A stretch of DNA of 64,000 nucleotides from positions 493,980-557,979 of the forward strand of contig NZ_KI421511.1 of the NCBI RefSeq assembly GCF_000473265.1. Direction: 5' to 3'. This DNA comes from Amycolatopsis thermoflava N1165. Lineage in GTDB: Bacteria; Actinomycetota; Actinomycetes; Mycobacteriales; Pseudonocardiaceae. The position numbers were made by a program, and so were the translations under genes. Every line of letters begins with the position of its first letter. Within the stretch, counting starts at the first letter, position 1. Positions 8,745 to 17,614 of this stretch are shown one piece after another. The notes under the pieces are model-generated. The model did not search any database, was not told the DNA's origin, and saw only the letters and a list, made by a program, of their open reading frames with translations.

Positions 8745-9881
8745 GTGACATCGGTGGCGACACGCGACGCCCACGACCTCGAGACGTTCGCGGCCGAGGC
8801 GGAGCGATGGCTCGCGACCGCGGTGCCCGCTCGGTGGCGGGAGAACCGCGGGAGATTGACGGGCGAGGAGTCCGACGCGCTACGCCGACAGTGGGACCGC
8901 ATCCTGTGGGAGGGCGGCTACTCCGGTCTGTCGATCCCCGCGGAGTACGGCGGACGCGGTTTGGGCTTGGCCGAAGAGGTGGTTTTCCACGTGCTCGCGG
9001 GCAAGGTCAAGGCGCCCGACGGGCTCACGCGCGTCGGGAAGACACTCGTCGCACCGATGCTGATCAAGAGCGGCACGCCTGCGCAACGCGAGCGGTACCT
9101 GCCACCGATGATGCGGGGCGAGGAGGTGTGGTGCCAGGGCTTCTCGGAGCCGGAAGCCGGCTCCGACCTGGCCGGTATCCAGACCCGTGCCCGGCGTGTC
9201 GACGGTGGCTACCTGCTGACCGGGCGCAAGGTGTGGACCTCCTTCGCGCAGCACGCGCGACGCTGCCTCGTTCTCGCGAAGACCCAGCCCGACGCCGGGC
9301 GCTACCGCAACCTGAGCATGCTGCTGGTCGACATGGCCCAGCCCGGCATCACGATCAGCGACATCAAGCAGATTTCCGGTGCCGTCCACTTCGCCGAGGT
9401 CCGGTTCGACGACGTGTTCGTTCCTGAGGACGACCGGGTCGGCGCGGACGGCGAGGGGTGGCAGGTCGCCATGCGGGTGCTCGGCGACGAGCGTGGTGGC
9501 GTCGAGACGGCCACGCGGTACGTTGAGATCCGTTCCGATCTCGATCTGTTGATCGAAACCGTAGGGCACCGGCCGGAACTGGCCGACCGCGTGCGGGAAC
9601 TCGATGTGCGTGCCGAGCTGCTGCGCTGGCAGCTGGCCAAGGTCGTCGACCGCGAAGCCGATGCCGACAGCGCTTTCCAGCGTGCGGGATCGGTGCTCAA
9701 GGTGATGTGGAGCGAACTGTGGCAGGACGTGACCCGGCTGGGGCTGTCCACCGCGCCGCACATCCACCGGGAGCATTGGCGCTACCAGTACCTGGAGGCG
9801 CGAGCGGTGAGCATCTATTCCGGTACCAACGAGATCCAGCGCAACATCCTGTCCGAACGCATCCTGGGACTGCCGCGATGA
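8745..9881 (+). CDS. acyl-CoA dehydrogenase, larger subunit of a pair
   Basis: 378 aa. FAD-dependent acyl-CoA dehydrogenase with CQGFSEPEAGSDLA (flavin/substrate loop), KVWTSFAQHA in the middle domain and the C-terminal signature SIYSGTNEIQRNILSERILGLPR. GTG 8745 was chosen because GGAGGAAA lies just before it; the frame is open far upstream only by chance. Its stop overlaps the start of a shorter dehydrogenase (ATGA). Adjacent long/short pairs are characteristic of heterotetrameric dehydrogenases known from steroid side-chain degradation, and a second pair occurs at 16484-18502. Confidence 0.9.
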   Translation: MTSVATRDAHDLETFAAEAERWLATAVPARWRENRGRLTGEESDALRRQWDRILWEGGYSGLSIPAEYGGRGLGLAEEVVFHVLAGKVKAPDGLTRVGKTLVAPMLIKSGTPAQRERYLPPMMRGEEVWCQGFSEPEAGSDLAGIQTRARRVDGGYLLTGRKVWTSFAQHARRCLVLAKTQPDAGRYRNLSMLLVDMAQPGITISDIKQISGAVHFAEVRFDDVFVPEDDRVGADGEGWQVAMRVLGDERGGVETATRYVEIRSDLDLLIETVGHRPELADRVRELDVRAELLRWQLAKVVDREADADSAFQRAGSVLKVMWSELWQDVTRLGLSTAPHIHREHWRYQYLEARAVSIYSGTNEIQRNILSERILGLPR

Positions 9882-10765
9882 CACACACCATGACCACCAC
9901 GCCGTCGGAAGTGGGCACGTTGGGAGCGGAGGCCATCCGGGACGTGCTGCGGCGCGCGACCGCGGGGTCGCCCATCGCCACCTATGCCGAGGGGCAACCG
10001 CCCGTGTCGTGGAGCGTCCTGGCGGAAGGCGGGTGGGATCTCATCGGTCATCCCGAAAACGGAGCGTCCGTTCGGGATCTCGCCGAGATCGCCCGCGCCT
10101 GGGGGTACGGCTGCGTCCCGTTGCCGCTGATCCCGACGCTCGTCGCGAAGCGCCATTCCGCGGCGGCCGCGGTGCACGACGGCCCGGTCACGCTGGCGCT
10201 TCCGCTCTCCGGAACGACGCGGAGCTACGTGCCGTTCGGGCAGGTGGCCGGCATCCGGCTGGCGACCGGCCTGGGAACCGGGACCGACGAACTGGCCGAC
10301 GTGCCCGACGGGCACGCGGACGACCTGGCGCTGACGATGCTCGGACTCGAATCGGACGTCCGGACCGCGCTCACCGAGACGGTGGCCCGGGAGGTCGCGG
10401 TCCTGCTCGCGGCCGAGGCCACCGGCGGTGCGGAGCGGCTGCTGGCCGATTCGAACGCCTTCGTGGCCGAGCGCAAGCAATTCGGCAAACCCGTGGGTGC
10501 GTTCCAGGCCGTCAAGCACCACCTCGCCGACGCCGCGATCGCGGCCGAACTGGCCGAGACGGGGGTCATCTGGGCAGCCGAGCGGCCACGGGAGGCGTTC
10601 CGCGGGTCCTTGTTCGCGATCGACCGCGGCATCGACATCGCCGAGCTGGCCATCCAGGTGCACGGGGGCCTGGGATTCACCTGGGAAATGGGTCTGCACT
10701 TCCCGCTGCGGCAGATGATGATGGCCCGGGAGCTGGTCTGTGCCCTGGAGGAGCGCTACGGCTGA
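9878..10765 (+). CDS. acyl-CoA dehydrogenase, short partner subunit
   Basis: 295 aa, shorter than the usual ~380 because the N-terminal helical domain is reduced. Clear C-terminal features are ERKQFGKPVGAFQAVKHHLAD and IQVHGGLGFTWEMGLHFPLR. It is translationally coupled to the preceding dehydrogenase, so it is most likely the partner chain of an alpha2beta2 enzyme. Last gene of the operon; a bidirectional hairpin follows. Confidence 0.88.
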   Translation: MTHTMTTTPSEVGTLGAEAIRDVLRRATAGSPIATYAEGQPPVSWSVLAEGGWDLIGHPENGASVRDLAEIARAWGYGCVPLPLIPTLVAKRHSAAAAVHDGPVTLALPLSGTTRSYVPFGQVAGIRLATGLGTGTDELADVPDGHADDLALTMLGLESDVRTALTETVAREVAVLLAAEATGGAERLLADSNAFVAERKQFGKPVGAFQAVKHHLADAAIAAELAETGVIWAAERPREAFRGSLFAIDRGIDIAELAIQVHGGLGFTWEMGLHFPLRQMMMARELVCALEERYG

Positions 10766-10802
10766 TCATCGCCGGCGGAGCGGGCGACTCATCCGAACTG
10801 CT

Positions 10803-10845
10803 CCCCGGGAATCGGACCGAGAGGATTCGGTTCCGGTTCCCGGGG
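10803..10845. terminator. bidirectional terminator hairpin between convergent operons
   Basis: Inverted repeat starting CCCCGGGAATCGG and ending CCGGTTCCCGGGG, with one wobble and one bulge, lies in the 86-bp gap between the convergent ends of the dehydrogenase operon and the CoA-ligase operon. Confidence 0.6.
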
Positions 10846-10851
10846 GCTGGA

Positions 10852-12384
10852 TCATCCGTGGAACAACCCCCGGACCTGGTGGCGCGCGATCTTCTGGCTG
10901 TGGGTCATCGGCAGCGACGCGACGATGCGCACGATGGTCGGTTTCTTGTATCCGGCGAGGAACCGCCGGCAGTGCGCGGTGACGTCTTCCGGGGTGAGGA
11001 CCGCGCCGGTCTCGGGAACTACGGCGGCGGCGACCGTGTGGCCCCAGCGGGGGTGCGGCAGGCCGACGACCGCGCAGGCCGCGACGCCGGGCATGGTCAG
11101 GATGACCCGTTCGACCTCGCTGGGGTAGACGTTCATCCCGCCGGACACGATCAGGTCGGTGCGGCGGTCGGCGATCCGGACATAGCCGTGTGGATCCAGC
11201 GTGCCCAGGTCGCCGGTCCGGAACCAGCCCTGCCGGAAGGCGGCGTCGGTGGCCTCCGGCTGGTGCCAGTACCCGTCGGCGAGGCAGGGCGAGCGCACCC
11301 AGAGCTCACCGACCGTCGTCCCGTCAGCCGTCACCGGGTTGCCCTCGGCGTCGGTGGCCCGCACCTCGGTCTCGGCGACCGCGCGGCCCACGGTGTCGAA
11401 CACGGCGTCGCCGAGGACGGCGCGGTCGACGGGGCTCGTCACGGTCATGAGGCCGCCGGAGTTCTCGGTCATGCCCCACCCTTCGATCAGGCTCGCTCCG
11501 GCGACGTCGGCGAGGTTGCGCAACGCCTCGGGCGGCGCCTTCGACGCGGAGTGCAGCAGCGTGGTCAGGCTCGACCAGGCCGCGGGCCGGGCGCGGATCG
11601 CCTCGGTGAACTCGCCGAGCAGCGGTGACGGCGCGTAGGTGAACGTCGCCCGGTGTTCTTCGACGAGGGCGGACAGGGATCCGACGTCCCAGCGACCGGG
11701 GAACACCACCGTGCCGCCCACGTAGAAGTGCGTCAGGATGTGCGCGGGTACCACGGCGACGAAGGACATCGATCCCGTCATCGCCGCGACGCTGCCGAGC
11801 GGCAGCCGGTACGACAGCGCGTTGATCCGGGCGAGGTTCAGGACCGAGCATTGGGTCAGCCGCGCGCCTTTCGGCCGGCCGGTCGTCCCGCTGGTGTAGC
11901 CGAGGATGTAGAGATCCGATGGGCGTGGTTCGGACAGGGGGCTGACCGAGCCGGACTCGACGAAGGCGCGGTAGTCCGTCTCGTCCCCGGTGTCGACCAG
12001 CAGGAGGTCGTCGATCCCGGAGATGTCGCAGGCCTTGTCCTGCACGGCAGGTCCGAGGACGAGCGCGCGGGCACCCGAGTCGGTCAGCACGTGCTCGGCC
12101 TCGGCGGCGGTGTGCCGGACGTTGATCGGTGCGACGACCAGCCCGGCCAGTGCGCACGCCGCGTACAACACGACGTGGTCCACGCTGTCTTCCAGCCAGA
12201 CGGCGACCCGGTCACCGGGCTCGAGACCGCGCTCGCGGAGCGCGTTTCCCAGCCGCGTCGCTCCGTCGGCGAGGTGACCGTAGCTGAGGCGCCGTCCACC
12301 GGCCTCGACCACCGCGACGCGACCCGGGTGCCGGCGGGCGCCGGAGCTGATCAGCTCCGCGACGGTGCCCAGTGGTGCGGTCAT
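10852..12384 (-). CDS. acyl-CoA synthetase (AMP-forming CoA ligase)
   Basis: 510-aa member of the ANL adenylating superfamily. Motifs in order: YTSGTTGRPKGA (P-loop), GWGMTENSGG (A5-type), WFRTGDLGTLD and RIADRRTDLIVSGGMNVYPSEVE (hinge), and a C-terminal catalytic lysine in THSQKIARHQ. It activates a carboxylic acid as the AMP ester and then the CoA thioester. ATG 12384 lies 7 nt after the flavin reductase stop. Last gene of the minus-strand operon 16296-10852. It probably activates the pathway acid before beta-oxidation; specificity unknown. Confidence 0.92.
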   Translation of the reverse strand: MTAPLGTVAELISSGARRHPGRVAVVEAGGRRLSYGHLADGATRLGNALRERGLEPGDRVAVWLEDSVDHVVLYAACALAGLVVAPINVRHTAAEAEHVLTDSGARALVLGPAVQDKACDISGIDDLLLVDTGDETDYRAFVESGSVSPLSEPRPSDLYILGYTSGTTGRPKGARLTQCSVLNLARINALSYRLPLGSVAAMTGSMSFVAVVPAHILTHFYVGGTVVFPGRWDVGSLSALVEEHRATFTYAPSPLLGEFTEAIRARPAAWSSLTTLLHSASKAPPEALRNLADVAGASLIEGWGMTENSGGLMTVTSPVDRAVLGDAVFDTVGRAVAETEVRATDAEGNPVTADGTTVGELWVRSPCLADGYWHQPEATDAAFRQGWFRTGDLGTLDPHGYVRIADRRTDLIVSGGMNVYPSEVERVILTMPGVAACAVVGLPHPRWGHTVAAAVVPETGAVLTPEDVTAHCRRFLAGYKKPTIVRIVASLPMTHSQKIARHQVRGLFHG

Positions 12385-12391
12385 CGTGTGC

Positions 12392-12892
12392 TCAGTCGAC
12401 CGCGGCGAGCGTGCGGAAGCGGCTGCCGTGGAAAACCAGGGGAGCGGCTCCGGGATCCGCGCGCAGACCGTGGATGCGCAGCAGGGCGATGGCGTGGTCG
12501 CCCGCCGGCAGCTCACGCTCCACCGAGCAGTCCAGCCACGCGGTCGCGCCGTGGACGTATACGGCACCGTCGGCCGTGGCCTCCCACGACACGCCTGCGA
12601 ACCGGTCACCCTCCTTCTGGGACAGGCTCCGGCATTCCGCGTCGTGTCCCTCCGCGAGGACGCTGACGCCCAGACGTTGCCGCGGCCGAAGTTTCGGCCA
12701 CGTCGCCGAGGTGTCCTGGACACAGACCGACACCAGCGGCGGGTCGATCGAGACCGAGGTGAACGAGCTGGCAGCCATGCCGACGGGTACCCCGTCGATC
12801 AGGGCGCACACGGCGGTCACCCCCGACGGGAAGCAGCCGAAGGCCCGCCGGAGCGCGCGTGGGTCGTCGGACAGGGGTTCGAGCTGGATCAT
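12392..12892 (-). CDS. flavin reductase (HpaC/HsaB-like)
   Basis: 166-aa flavin-reductase domain protein. Typical features are the N-terminal AFGCFPSGVTAVCA and MAASSFTSVSIDPPLVSVCVQ (flavin-binding strand), then LSQKEGDRFAG. It supplies reduced FMN or FAD to a two-component monooxygenase. Obvious clients in the window are the two luciferase-like oxygenases at 19328 and 27832. It lies in the same operon as ribBA, which would supply the flavin itself. Confidence 0.88.
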   Translation of the reverse strand: MIQLEPLSDDPRALRRAFGCFPSGVTAVCALIDGVPVGMAASSFTSVSIDPPLVSVCVQDTSATWPKLRPRQRLGVSVLAEGHDAECRSLSQKEGDRFAGVSWEATADGAVYVHGATAWLDCSVERELPAGDHAIALLRIHGLRADPGAAPLVFHGSRFRTLAAVD

Positions 12893-12922
12893 CGTTTGCC
12901 TTCCAACAATTCGAGTGGCCGG

Positions 12923-13354
12923 TCAGCCTGGTCCCGCGAGGACGGCGCCGCGCAGGTCCGTCCCGGTGAAAGGTTCGTAGCGGTGGACGTGGAATCGCCA
13001 GCGACCGTCCTCGTACCGGAACTCGTCGGTGTAGCGGCCGAGCGTTACCAGCCGGATCGAGTTCTCGTCCACGGTCACGGCCTGCACGTAGGCTGCTCCG
13101 AGAGCGGCCTCGCCGGGCGCTTCGTCGACGATCACGGACGAGACCAGGTGCCGGATCCCCGTCGGGGTCCCGGCGTCGGTGACGAGGGAAGCGATCGCGT
13201 CCCGTCCCATCACCGGCTCGGCGCCGGGCGCGCGAACGAACGTCGCGGTCGTGGTGAACAGCGCCGCGAAGTCCTGGGCCCGCCCGTCGTCGTAGTACTG
13301 CGCGTACCGCCCGTACAGTTCGGCGATCTCCGGCTTGCTCACGGGACTGTTCAT
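12923..13354 (-). CDS. SnoaL-like / NTF2-fold protein
   Basis: 143 aa of the SnoaL-like polyketide-cyclase/NTF2 fold: EIAELYGRYAQYYDDGRAQDFAALFT, then RHLVSSVIVDE and GRYTDEFRYEDGRWRFHVHRYEP. The family includes epoxide hydrolases, dehydratases, isomerases and steroid isomerases, so a small hydrolysis or isomerisation step is possible. The start overlaps the SDR stop (ATGA). Catalytic residues cannot be assigned with confidence. Confidence 0.78.
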   Translation of the reverse strand: MNSPVSKPEIAELYGRYAQYYDDGRAQDFAALFTTTATFVRAPGAEPVMGRDAIASLVTDAGTPTGIRHLVSSVIVDEAPGEAALGAAYVQAVTVDENSIRLVTLGRYTDEFRYEDGRWRFHVHRYEPFTGTDLRGAVLAGPG

Positions 13355-14187
13355 TTCAGGAGTGCGCCCGCGTCGACCGGGAGCGCGACGCCGGTGATGG
13401 AGCGGGCGTCGTCGGAGACCAGGAACAGCAGCGCGTTGGCGATGTCCTCCGGTTGCACCCAGGGCGTGGGAAGCACCTGCAGGGTCCGTGCGGCATCGAG
13501 GAAGTCTTCCCGCGTGGGGTTGTCCAGGTCTGGCCGGAACATCCGCCAGGTCGCCTCGTTGTCCGCCATCGGTGTGGCGACCTGAGTGGGGTGGATGCTG
13601 TTGACGCGGATGTTGTCGGGGCCGAGTTCGAGCGCCAGCGACTTCGTCAGCCCGACGACGCCGTGCTTGGACGTCACGTAGTGCGGGATGTTGGCGAAGG
13701 GATGTAGTCCGGCCACGGAGCTGGTGATGACGATCGACCCGCCGCGTCCGCCCGCCTGGATGTGCGGGATCGCGGCCCGGCAGGTGTGGTAGGCGCCGTT
13801 GAGGTTGATGTCGATCATGTCCTGCCACACGGAGTAGTCCATTCCGGACGCCGTGGTGGGGGCAGCCGCGATACCCGCGTTGGCGGCGACGATGTCGAGC
13901 CTGCCGAGCTCGGCCACGCCCCGGTCCACGACCGCGGTCAGTGCCGGCAGGTCGCGCACATCGGTGACTGAGGTGATGACGCGCTTGCCCAGCGCTTCGA
14001 CCGCCTTCGCGGTTTCCTCGAGTTCCTCGCGGGTGCCGCCGGGATAGGGAACCCCCGGGATGTCCTCGCAGATGTCGACCGCGATGATGTCCGCACCTTC
14101 GCGGGCGAGCGTGATCGCGTGTGCGCGCCCCTGTCCGCGGGCGGCTCCGGTGATGAAGGCGACTTTGCCTTCGACGCGTCCCACCAT
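13351..14187 (-). CDS. mycofactocin-coupled-type SDR (alcohol dehydrogenase)
   Basis: 278-aa short-chain dehydrogenase. The start RVEGKVAFITGAARGQGRAH and the following GADIIAVDIC are the hallmark of the mycofactocin-associated SDR subfamily (relatives include carveol dehydrogenase). Known members hold NAD non-exchangeably. Active-site residues are seen as ITSSVAG (Ser) and YVTSKHG (Tyr/Lys). Probably oxidises a secondary alcohol of the pathway. Close relative at 28951. It lies 2 nt after ribBA and is coupled to the SnoaL-like gene. Confidence 0.88.
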   Translation of the reverse strand: MVGRVEGKVAFITGAARGQGRAHAITLAREGADIIAVDICEDIPGVPYPGGTREELEETAKAVEALGKRVITSVTDVRDLPALTAVVDRGVAELGRLDIVAANAGIAAAPTTASGMDYSVWQDMIDINLNGAYHTCRAAIPHIQAGGRGGSIVITSSVAGLHPFANIPHYVTSKHGVVGLTKSLALELGPDNIRVNSIHPTQVATPMADNEATWRMFRPDLDNPTREDFLDAARTLQVLPTPWVQPEDIANALLFLVSDDARSITGVALPVDAGALLK

Positions 14188-14189
14188 CG

Positions 14190-15446
14190 TCAGGAGCTCC
14201 TTTGCTGGTCGCCGGTGGTTCGTTCGGTGCCGGCCAGCAGGTGCCCCAGCCGGTCACGTTTGGTCCGCAGGTAGCGGACGTTGTGCGGGTTGTGGTTGAC
14301 CGGGAGCGTGACCCGGTCGGCGATCTCGAGGCCGTAGCCCTCCAGCCCGCCGTACTTGGCTGGGTTGTTGGTGATGAGCCGGAGCCTGCGGACGCCGAGG
14401 TGGCCGAGGATCTGCGCGCCGACGCCGTAACTGCGCGAGTCGACCGGCAGGCCCTGCGCCAGATTGGCGTCGACGGTGTCCAGTCCCTGCTCTTGCAGCG
14501 CGTAGGCGCGGATCTTGTGGCCGAGGCCGATCCCGCGGCCCTCGTGGCCCCGCAGGTAGACGACCGCGCCGCAGCCCTCCTCGGCGATGGCCTGCAGCGC
14601 CTGTTCGAGCTGGGCACCGCAGTCGCACCGGAGGGACCCGATGATGTCGCCGGTGAGGCATTCGCTGTGGACGCGGACCAGGGCGCCGCGCTCGCCGCGC
14701 CCGGCGGCGGCGACGTCGCCGAGGACGAGTGCCAGGTGCTCGGTGTCGTCGAGACGGGAGCGGTAGGCCACGGCCCGGAAGTCCCCGAACACGGTGGGCA
14801 TCGCGGACTCGGCGACCGGCTCGACGAGTTCCTCGGTCGCCCTGCGGTAGCGGACGAGGTCGGCGATCGCGAGCAGCGGGAGGTCGTTCTCGGCGGCGAA
14901 GCCGGTGAGCGCCTCGCCGCGGAGCATGTCCCCGTCGGCGCCGATCAGTTCGCTGATGACCCCGACCTGGGTGCGCCCGGCCAGCCGCAGGAGGTCCACC
15001 GCTGCCTCGGTGTGCCCGGCCCGGACCAGCACGCCGCCTTCCCTGGCCCGCAATGGGAACAGGTGGCCCGGGCGCCGGAGCTGCTCCGGCCGGGTCGCGG
15101 GGTCGGCCAGGGCGCGGCAGGTCAGTGCGCGGGCGGTCGCCGAAACCCCGGTGCCGGCGTCGAGGTGGTCGACGGAGACGGTGAACGCGGTGCCGTGGGC
15201 GTCGGTGTTGTCCTCGACCATGAGTGGCAGCCCGAGCGCGTCGGCGCGGTCCGCGGTCATCGGGGTGCACACGATGCCGGTCGTGTTGCGCACCAGGAAC
15301 GTCATCTGCTCGGGGGTCACGCTGTCGGCGGCCAGGATCAGGTCGCCTTCGTTCTCGCGGTCGTGGTCGTCGACGACGACGACCATCCGTCCTTCGGCGA
15401 GTGCTGTCACCGCCCGCTCGACCGCTTCGGCTGGTGTCGTGCGCAT
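14190..15446 (-). CDS. ribBA: bifunctional 3,4-dihydroxy-2-butanone-4-phosphate synthase / GTP cyclohydrolase II
   Basis: 418 aa. The N-terminal RibB domain (VVVDDHDRENEGDLILAAD, DAHGTAFTVSVD, RRPGHLFPLRA, GHTEAAVDLLRLAG) is followed by a RibA domain with the zinc/GTP motif GSLRCDCGAQL and RGHEGRGIGLGHKIRAY. Together they make both precursors of riboflavin. The gene is embedded in a catabolic operon with a flavin reductase, not in a rib operon, which suggests that flavin supply is induced together with the flavin-dependent oxygenases. Probably an extra, pathway-dedicated copy. Confidence 0.94.
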   Translation of the reverse strand: MRTTPAEAVERAVTALAEGRMVVVVDDHDRENEGDLILAADSVTPEQMTFLVRNTTGIVCTPMTADRADALGLPLMVEDNTDAHGTAFTVSVDHLDAGTGVSATARALTCRALADPATRPEQLRRPGHLFPLRAREGGVLVRAGHTEAAVDLLRLAGRTQVGVISELIGADGDMLRGEALTGFAAENDLPLLAIADLVRYRRATEELVEPVAESAMPTVFGDFRAVAYRSRLDDTEHLALVLGDVAAAGRGERGALVRVHSECLTGDIIGSLRCDCGAQLEQALQAIAEEGCGAVVYLRGHEGRGIGLGHKIRAYALQEQGLDTVDANLAQGLPVDSRSYGVGAQILGHLGVRRLRLITNNPAKYGGLEGYGLEIADRVTLPVNHNPHNVRYLRTKRDRLGHLLAGTERTTGDQQRSS

Positions 15447-15477
15447 CGGGAACCTCCTTGTTCCGCCGGCCGGCTCG

Positions 15478-16296
15478 TCAGCCGCGGAAGTGTGCGATGG
15501 CCTGCTTGAGGCCGATGTCCTTGACCAGTTCCTGCAGTTCGGTCACGTCCGGTGTGGTGTGGATCAGCGCGTCGGTGTCTGCGCCCATGCCGGCGACGGT
15601 GAGGAAACCGTGCATCTCCTGCACCCGGTTGATCGCGAGCTTCTTCATCCGCAGGATCGACGCCGGCGTCTTCGCGATGGACAGCGCGAGCTCGCGTACG
15701 TACTTCTCCAGATCCGCGGCCGGGACGGCGGTGTTGGCGAACCCCCATTCCACGGCCGTGCGCCCGTCGATGCGCCGGCCCGGCACGAACGACATCTCCT
15801 TCGCGCGCTGCGGCCCGATCTGGAACGACCACAGGGGCGAGATGAACCCGCCGCCCAGCGGAATCGCGGGGGAGGCGGCGAGCTGGGTGTCCTCGGCGAC
15901 GACGGTGATGTCGCAGAACAGCGCGAGCTGGGTCGCCCCGGCCATGCAGTAACCGTGGACGGCGGCGATGACCGGCTGGGGGTGCCGCCAGATCCGGGTG
16001 AAGCGATCGATGTAGGCCGCCTGCCGGTCACGGTCGGCCACCGAACTTCGCGTGTGCGCGTCGCCGATCTCCTCGGATTCGCCGGAGACGTCGTAGCCGG
16101 CCGAGAAGGCGCGGCCCGCGCCGCGCAGGACGACCACGCGCGCGTCGGAGTTCTCCAGTCGAGCCAGGTGTTCGGCGAGCTCGTCGAGCATGCGCATGGA
16201 CAGCGCGTTGAGCCGATCGGGCCGGTCGAGGGTGAGCCACGCGATCGGTCCCTCCCGCTCGAGGCGCACCTCGGCCGAGGGGGTAGTCGCTGTCAT
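15478..16296 (-). CDS. crotonase-family protein (enoyl-CoA hydratase/isomerase-like)
   Basis: 272 aa from ATG 16296 (an upstream ATG at 16332 is less likely). Crotonase motifs are LRGAGRAFSAGYDV and HGYCMAGATQLALFCD. The first catalytic Glu position is replaced (SPAIPLGGGFISPLW), while the second is retained (RAKEMSF), a single-acid arrangement found in isomerases. It shares several blocks with the crotonase at 7861, which lacks both. First gene of the minus-strand operon (crotonase, ribBA, SDR, SnoaL, flavin reductase, CoA ligase), with operator B 49 bp upstream. Confidence 0.85.
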   Translation of the reverse strand: MTATTPSAEVRLEREGPIAWLTLDRPDRLNALSMRMLDELAEHLARLENSDARVVVLRGAGRAFSAGYDVSGESEEIGDAHTRSSVADRDRQAAYIDRFTRIWRHPQPVIAAVHGYCMAGATQLALFCDITVVAEDTQLAASPAIPLGGGFISPLWSFQIGPQRAKEMSFVPGRRIDGRTAVEWGFANTAVPAADLEKYVRELALSIAKTPASILRMKKLAINRVQEMHGFLTVAGMGADTDALIHTTPDVTELQELVKDIGLKQAIAHFRG

Positions 16297-16345
16297 GTCG
16301 GGCCTGGGCACCGGTCCTCCTCGTCGCTGCACTGTGACAACGACA

Positions 16346-16363
16346 ACCTACCGGTTGTTTGGC
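16346..16363 (-). promoter_or_regulatory. operator site B before the crotonase-ribBA operon
   Basis: ACCTACC-GGTT-GTTTGGC matches the consensus ACCwAmC-N4-GkTTGGT. It lies 49 bp upstream of the crotonase start in a divergent promoter region shared with site C. Confidence 0.6.
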
Positions 16364-16445
16364 TAGCTTTTCAAGACCCTGGCGACCGCATAATGTAGGC
16401 GAAACTGGGCGCTCATTGACGTAGAGGTGCGCCGATTTCTAGTCT

Positions 16446-16463
16446 ACCTATCAGTCGGTTGGT
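16446..16463 (+). promoter_or_regulatory. operator site C before the second dehydrogenase pair
   Basis: ACCTATC-AGTC-GGTTGGT ends 20 bp before the ATG at 16484. Same consensus as site B on the other side of the divergent promoter. Confidence 0.62.
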
Positions 16464-16483
16464 TACCGGGAAGGTGAGGGGCG

Positions 16484-17608
16484 ATGACGCCGTCCGAGCG
16501 AGGGGACCTGTCGCGGTTCTCCTACGAAGCCGAGCAGTGGCTCCGCGACTCCGTGCCCGAGCGCTGGCGGAGCCGGCGGAACTCGCTGTCGCCGGCGGAG
16601 GTCACCGAGGTGCGCCGCGAGTGGGACAAGCAGCTGCACCGCGGCGGGTACGCGGGGCTCTCGCTGCCGCGCGAGTACGGCGGGCAAGGGCTGGGGCTTG
16701 CCGAGGAGGTCGTGTTCCACGAGCTCGCGGCGCGCGCGCACGCACCCGAGGGGTTCGGGCGGATCGGCAAGATCCTGACCGCGCCGACGCTGATCGCGCA
16801 CGGCACCCCTGAGCAGCAGGCGAGGTTCCTGCCGGGGATCCTGTCCGGAGAGCAGATCTGGTGCCAGGGGTTCTCCGAGCCGGGAGCGGGCTCGGACCTG
16901 GCCAGCGTTTCCACGATGGCGCGGCGAGACGGCAACGGCTACCGGGTCACCGGTCAGAAGATCTGGACCAGCTTCGCCGACGTGGCCGACCGCAGCCTGT
17001 TCCTCGCGCGGACGAACCCCGACGCGCCGCGTTACCGCAACCTGTCGATGTTCCTGCTGGACATGAAGCAGCCCGGCGTAACCGTGCGCCCGATCAAGCA
17101 GATCTCCGGCACGTCCCATTTCGCGGAGGTCTTCTTCGAAGACGTCTGGGTGGCCGAGGAGGACCGGCTCGGAGGTGAGGGCGAGGGATGGAAGGTCGCG
17201 ATGACCGTGCTCCAGAACGAGCGCGGCGCGATCGAGGGCATCACCCGCTACGTCGAGATGCGCGGGGACATGGATCTGCTCCTGCGCTGCTGCGCGGCAA
17301 GAGCAGGACGGCTCCTGGACGCAGAGGACTTCGACGTCCGGCTCGAGCTCGTCCGGTGGCAGGTCGGCAAGGCCGTTGAACTGGTCGACGATCCCGTGGC
17401 CTTCGCCCGTGCCGCCTCTGTGCTGAAGGTGACCTGGAGCGAGCTCTGGCAGGAGATGACCGAGCTCGCGATCGCGGCCTCCTGCCCGGATCACCGGAGC
17501 CACTGGCGTCACCAGTACCTGGAGACCCGGTCGTCGTCCATCTACTCCGGTTCCTCGGAGATCCAGCGCAACATCATGGCCGAGCGCGTGCTCGGCCTGC
17601 CGAAGTGA
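16484..17608 (+). CDS. acyl-CoA dehydrogenase, larger subunit of second pair
   Basis: 374 aa, colinear with the dehydrogenase at 8745: SLPREYGGQGLGLAEEVVF, CQGFSEPGAGSDLASV, KIWTSFADVADRS and C-terminal SIYSGSSEIQRNIMAERVLGLPK. ATG with an AGGTGAGGGG ribosome site. It is followed after 6 nt by a short dehydrogenase, repeating the long/short arrangement of 8745-10765, so the locus encodes two paralogous heteromeric dehydrogenases, perhaps for successive chain-shortening or ring steps. Confidence 0.9.
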   Translation: MTPSERGDLSRFSYEAEQWLRDSVPERWRSRRNSLSPAEVTEVRREWDKQLHRGGYAGLSLPREYGGQGLGLAEEVVFHELAARAHAPEGFGRIGKILTAPTLIAHGTPEQQARFLPGILSGEQIWCQGFSEPGAGSDLASVSTMARRDGNGYRVTGQKIWTSFADVADRSLFLARTNPDAPRYRNLSMFLLDMKQPGVTVRPIKQISGTSHFAEVFFEDVWVAEEDRLGGEGEGWKVAMTVLQNERGAIEGITRYVEMRGDMDLLLRCCAARAGRLLDAEDFDVRLELVRWQVGKAVELVDDPVAFARAASVLKVTWSELWQEMTELAIAASCPDHRSHWRHQYLETRSSSIYSGSSEIQRNIMAERVLGLPK

Positions 17609-17614
17609 GGGGCA

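Noticed and set aside
2296-10765. Geranyl-CoA or methylcrotonyl-CoA carboxylase cluster
   Set aside because: Those enzymes use a crotonase-type carboxyltransferase (AccD-like); here the candidate is a DRE-TIM protein, so the assignment does not fit.
15447-15477. Possible FMN riboswitch before ribBA
   Set aside because: Only 31 bp separate ribBA from the preceding gene, far too short for an FMN aptamer.
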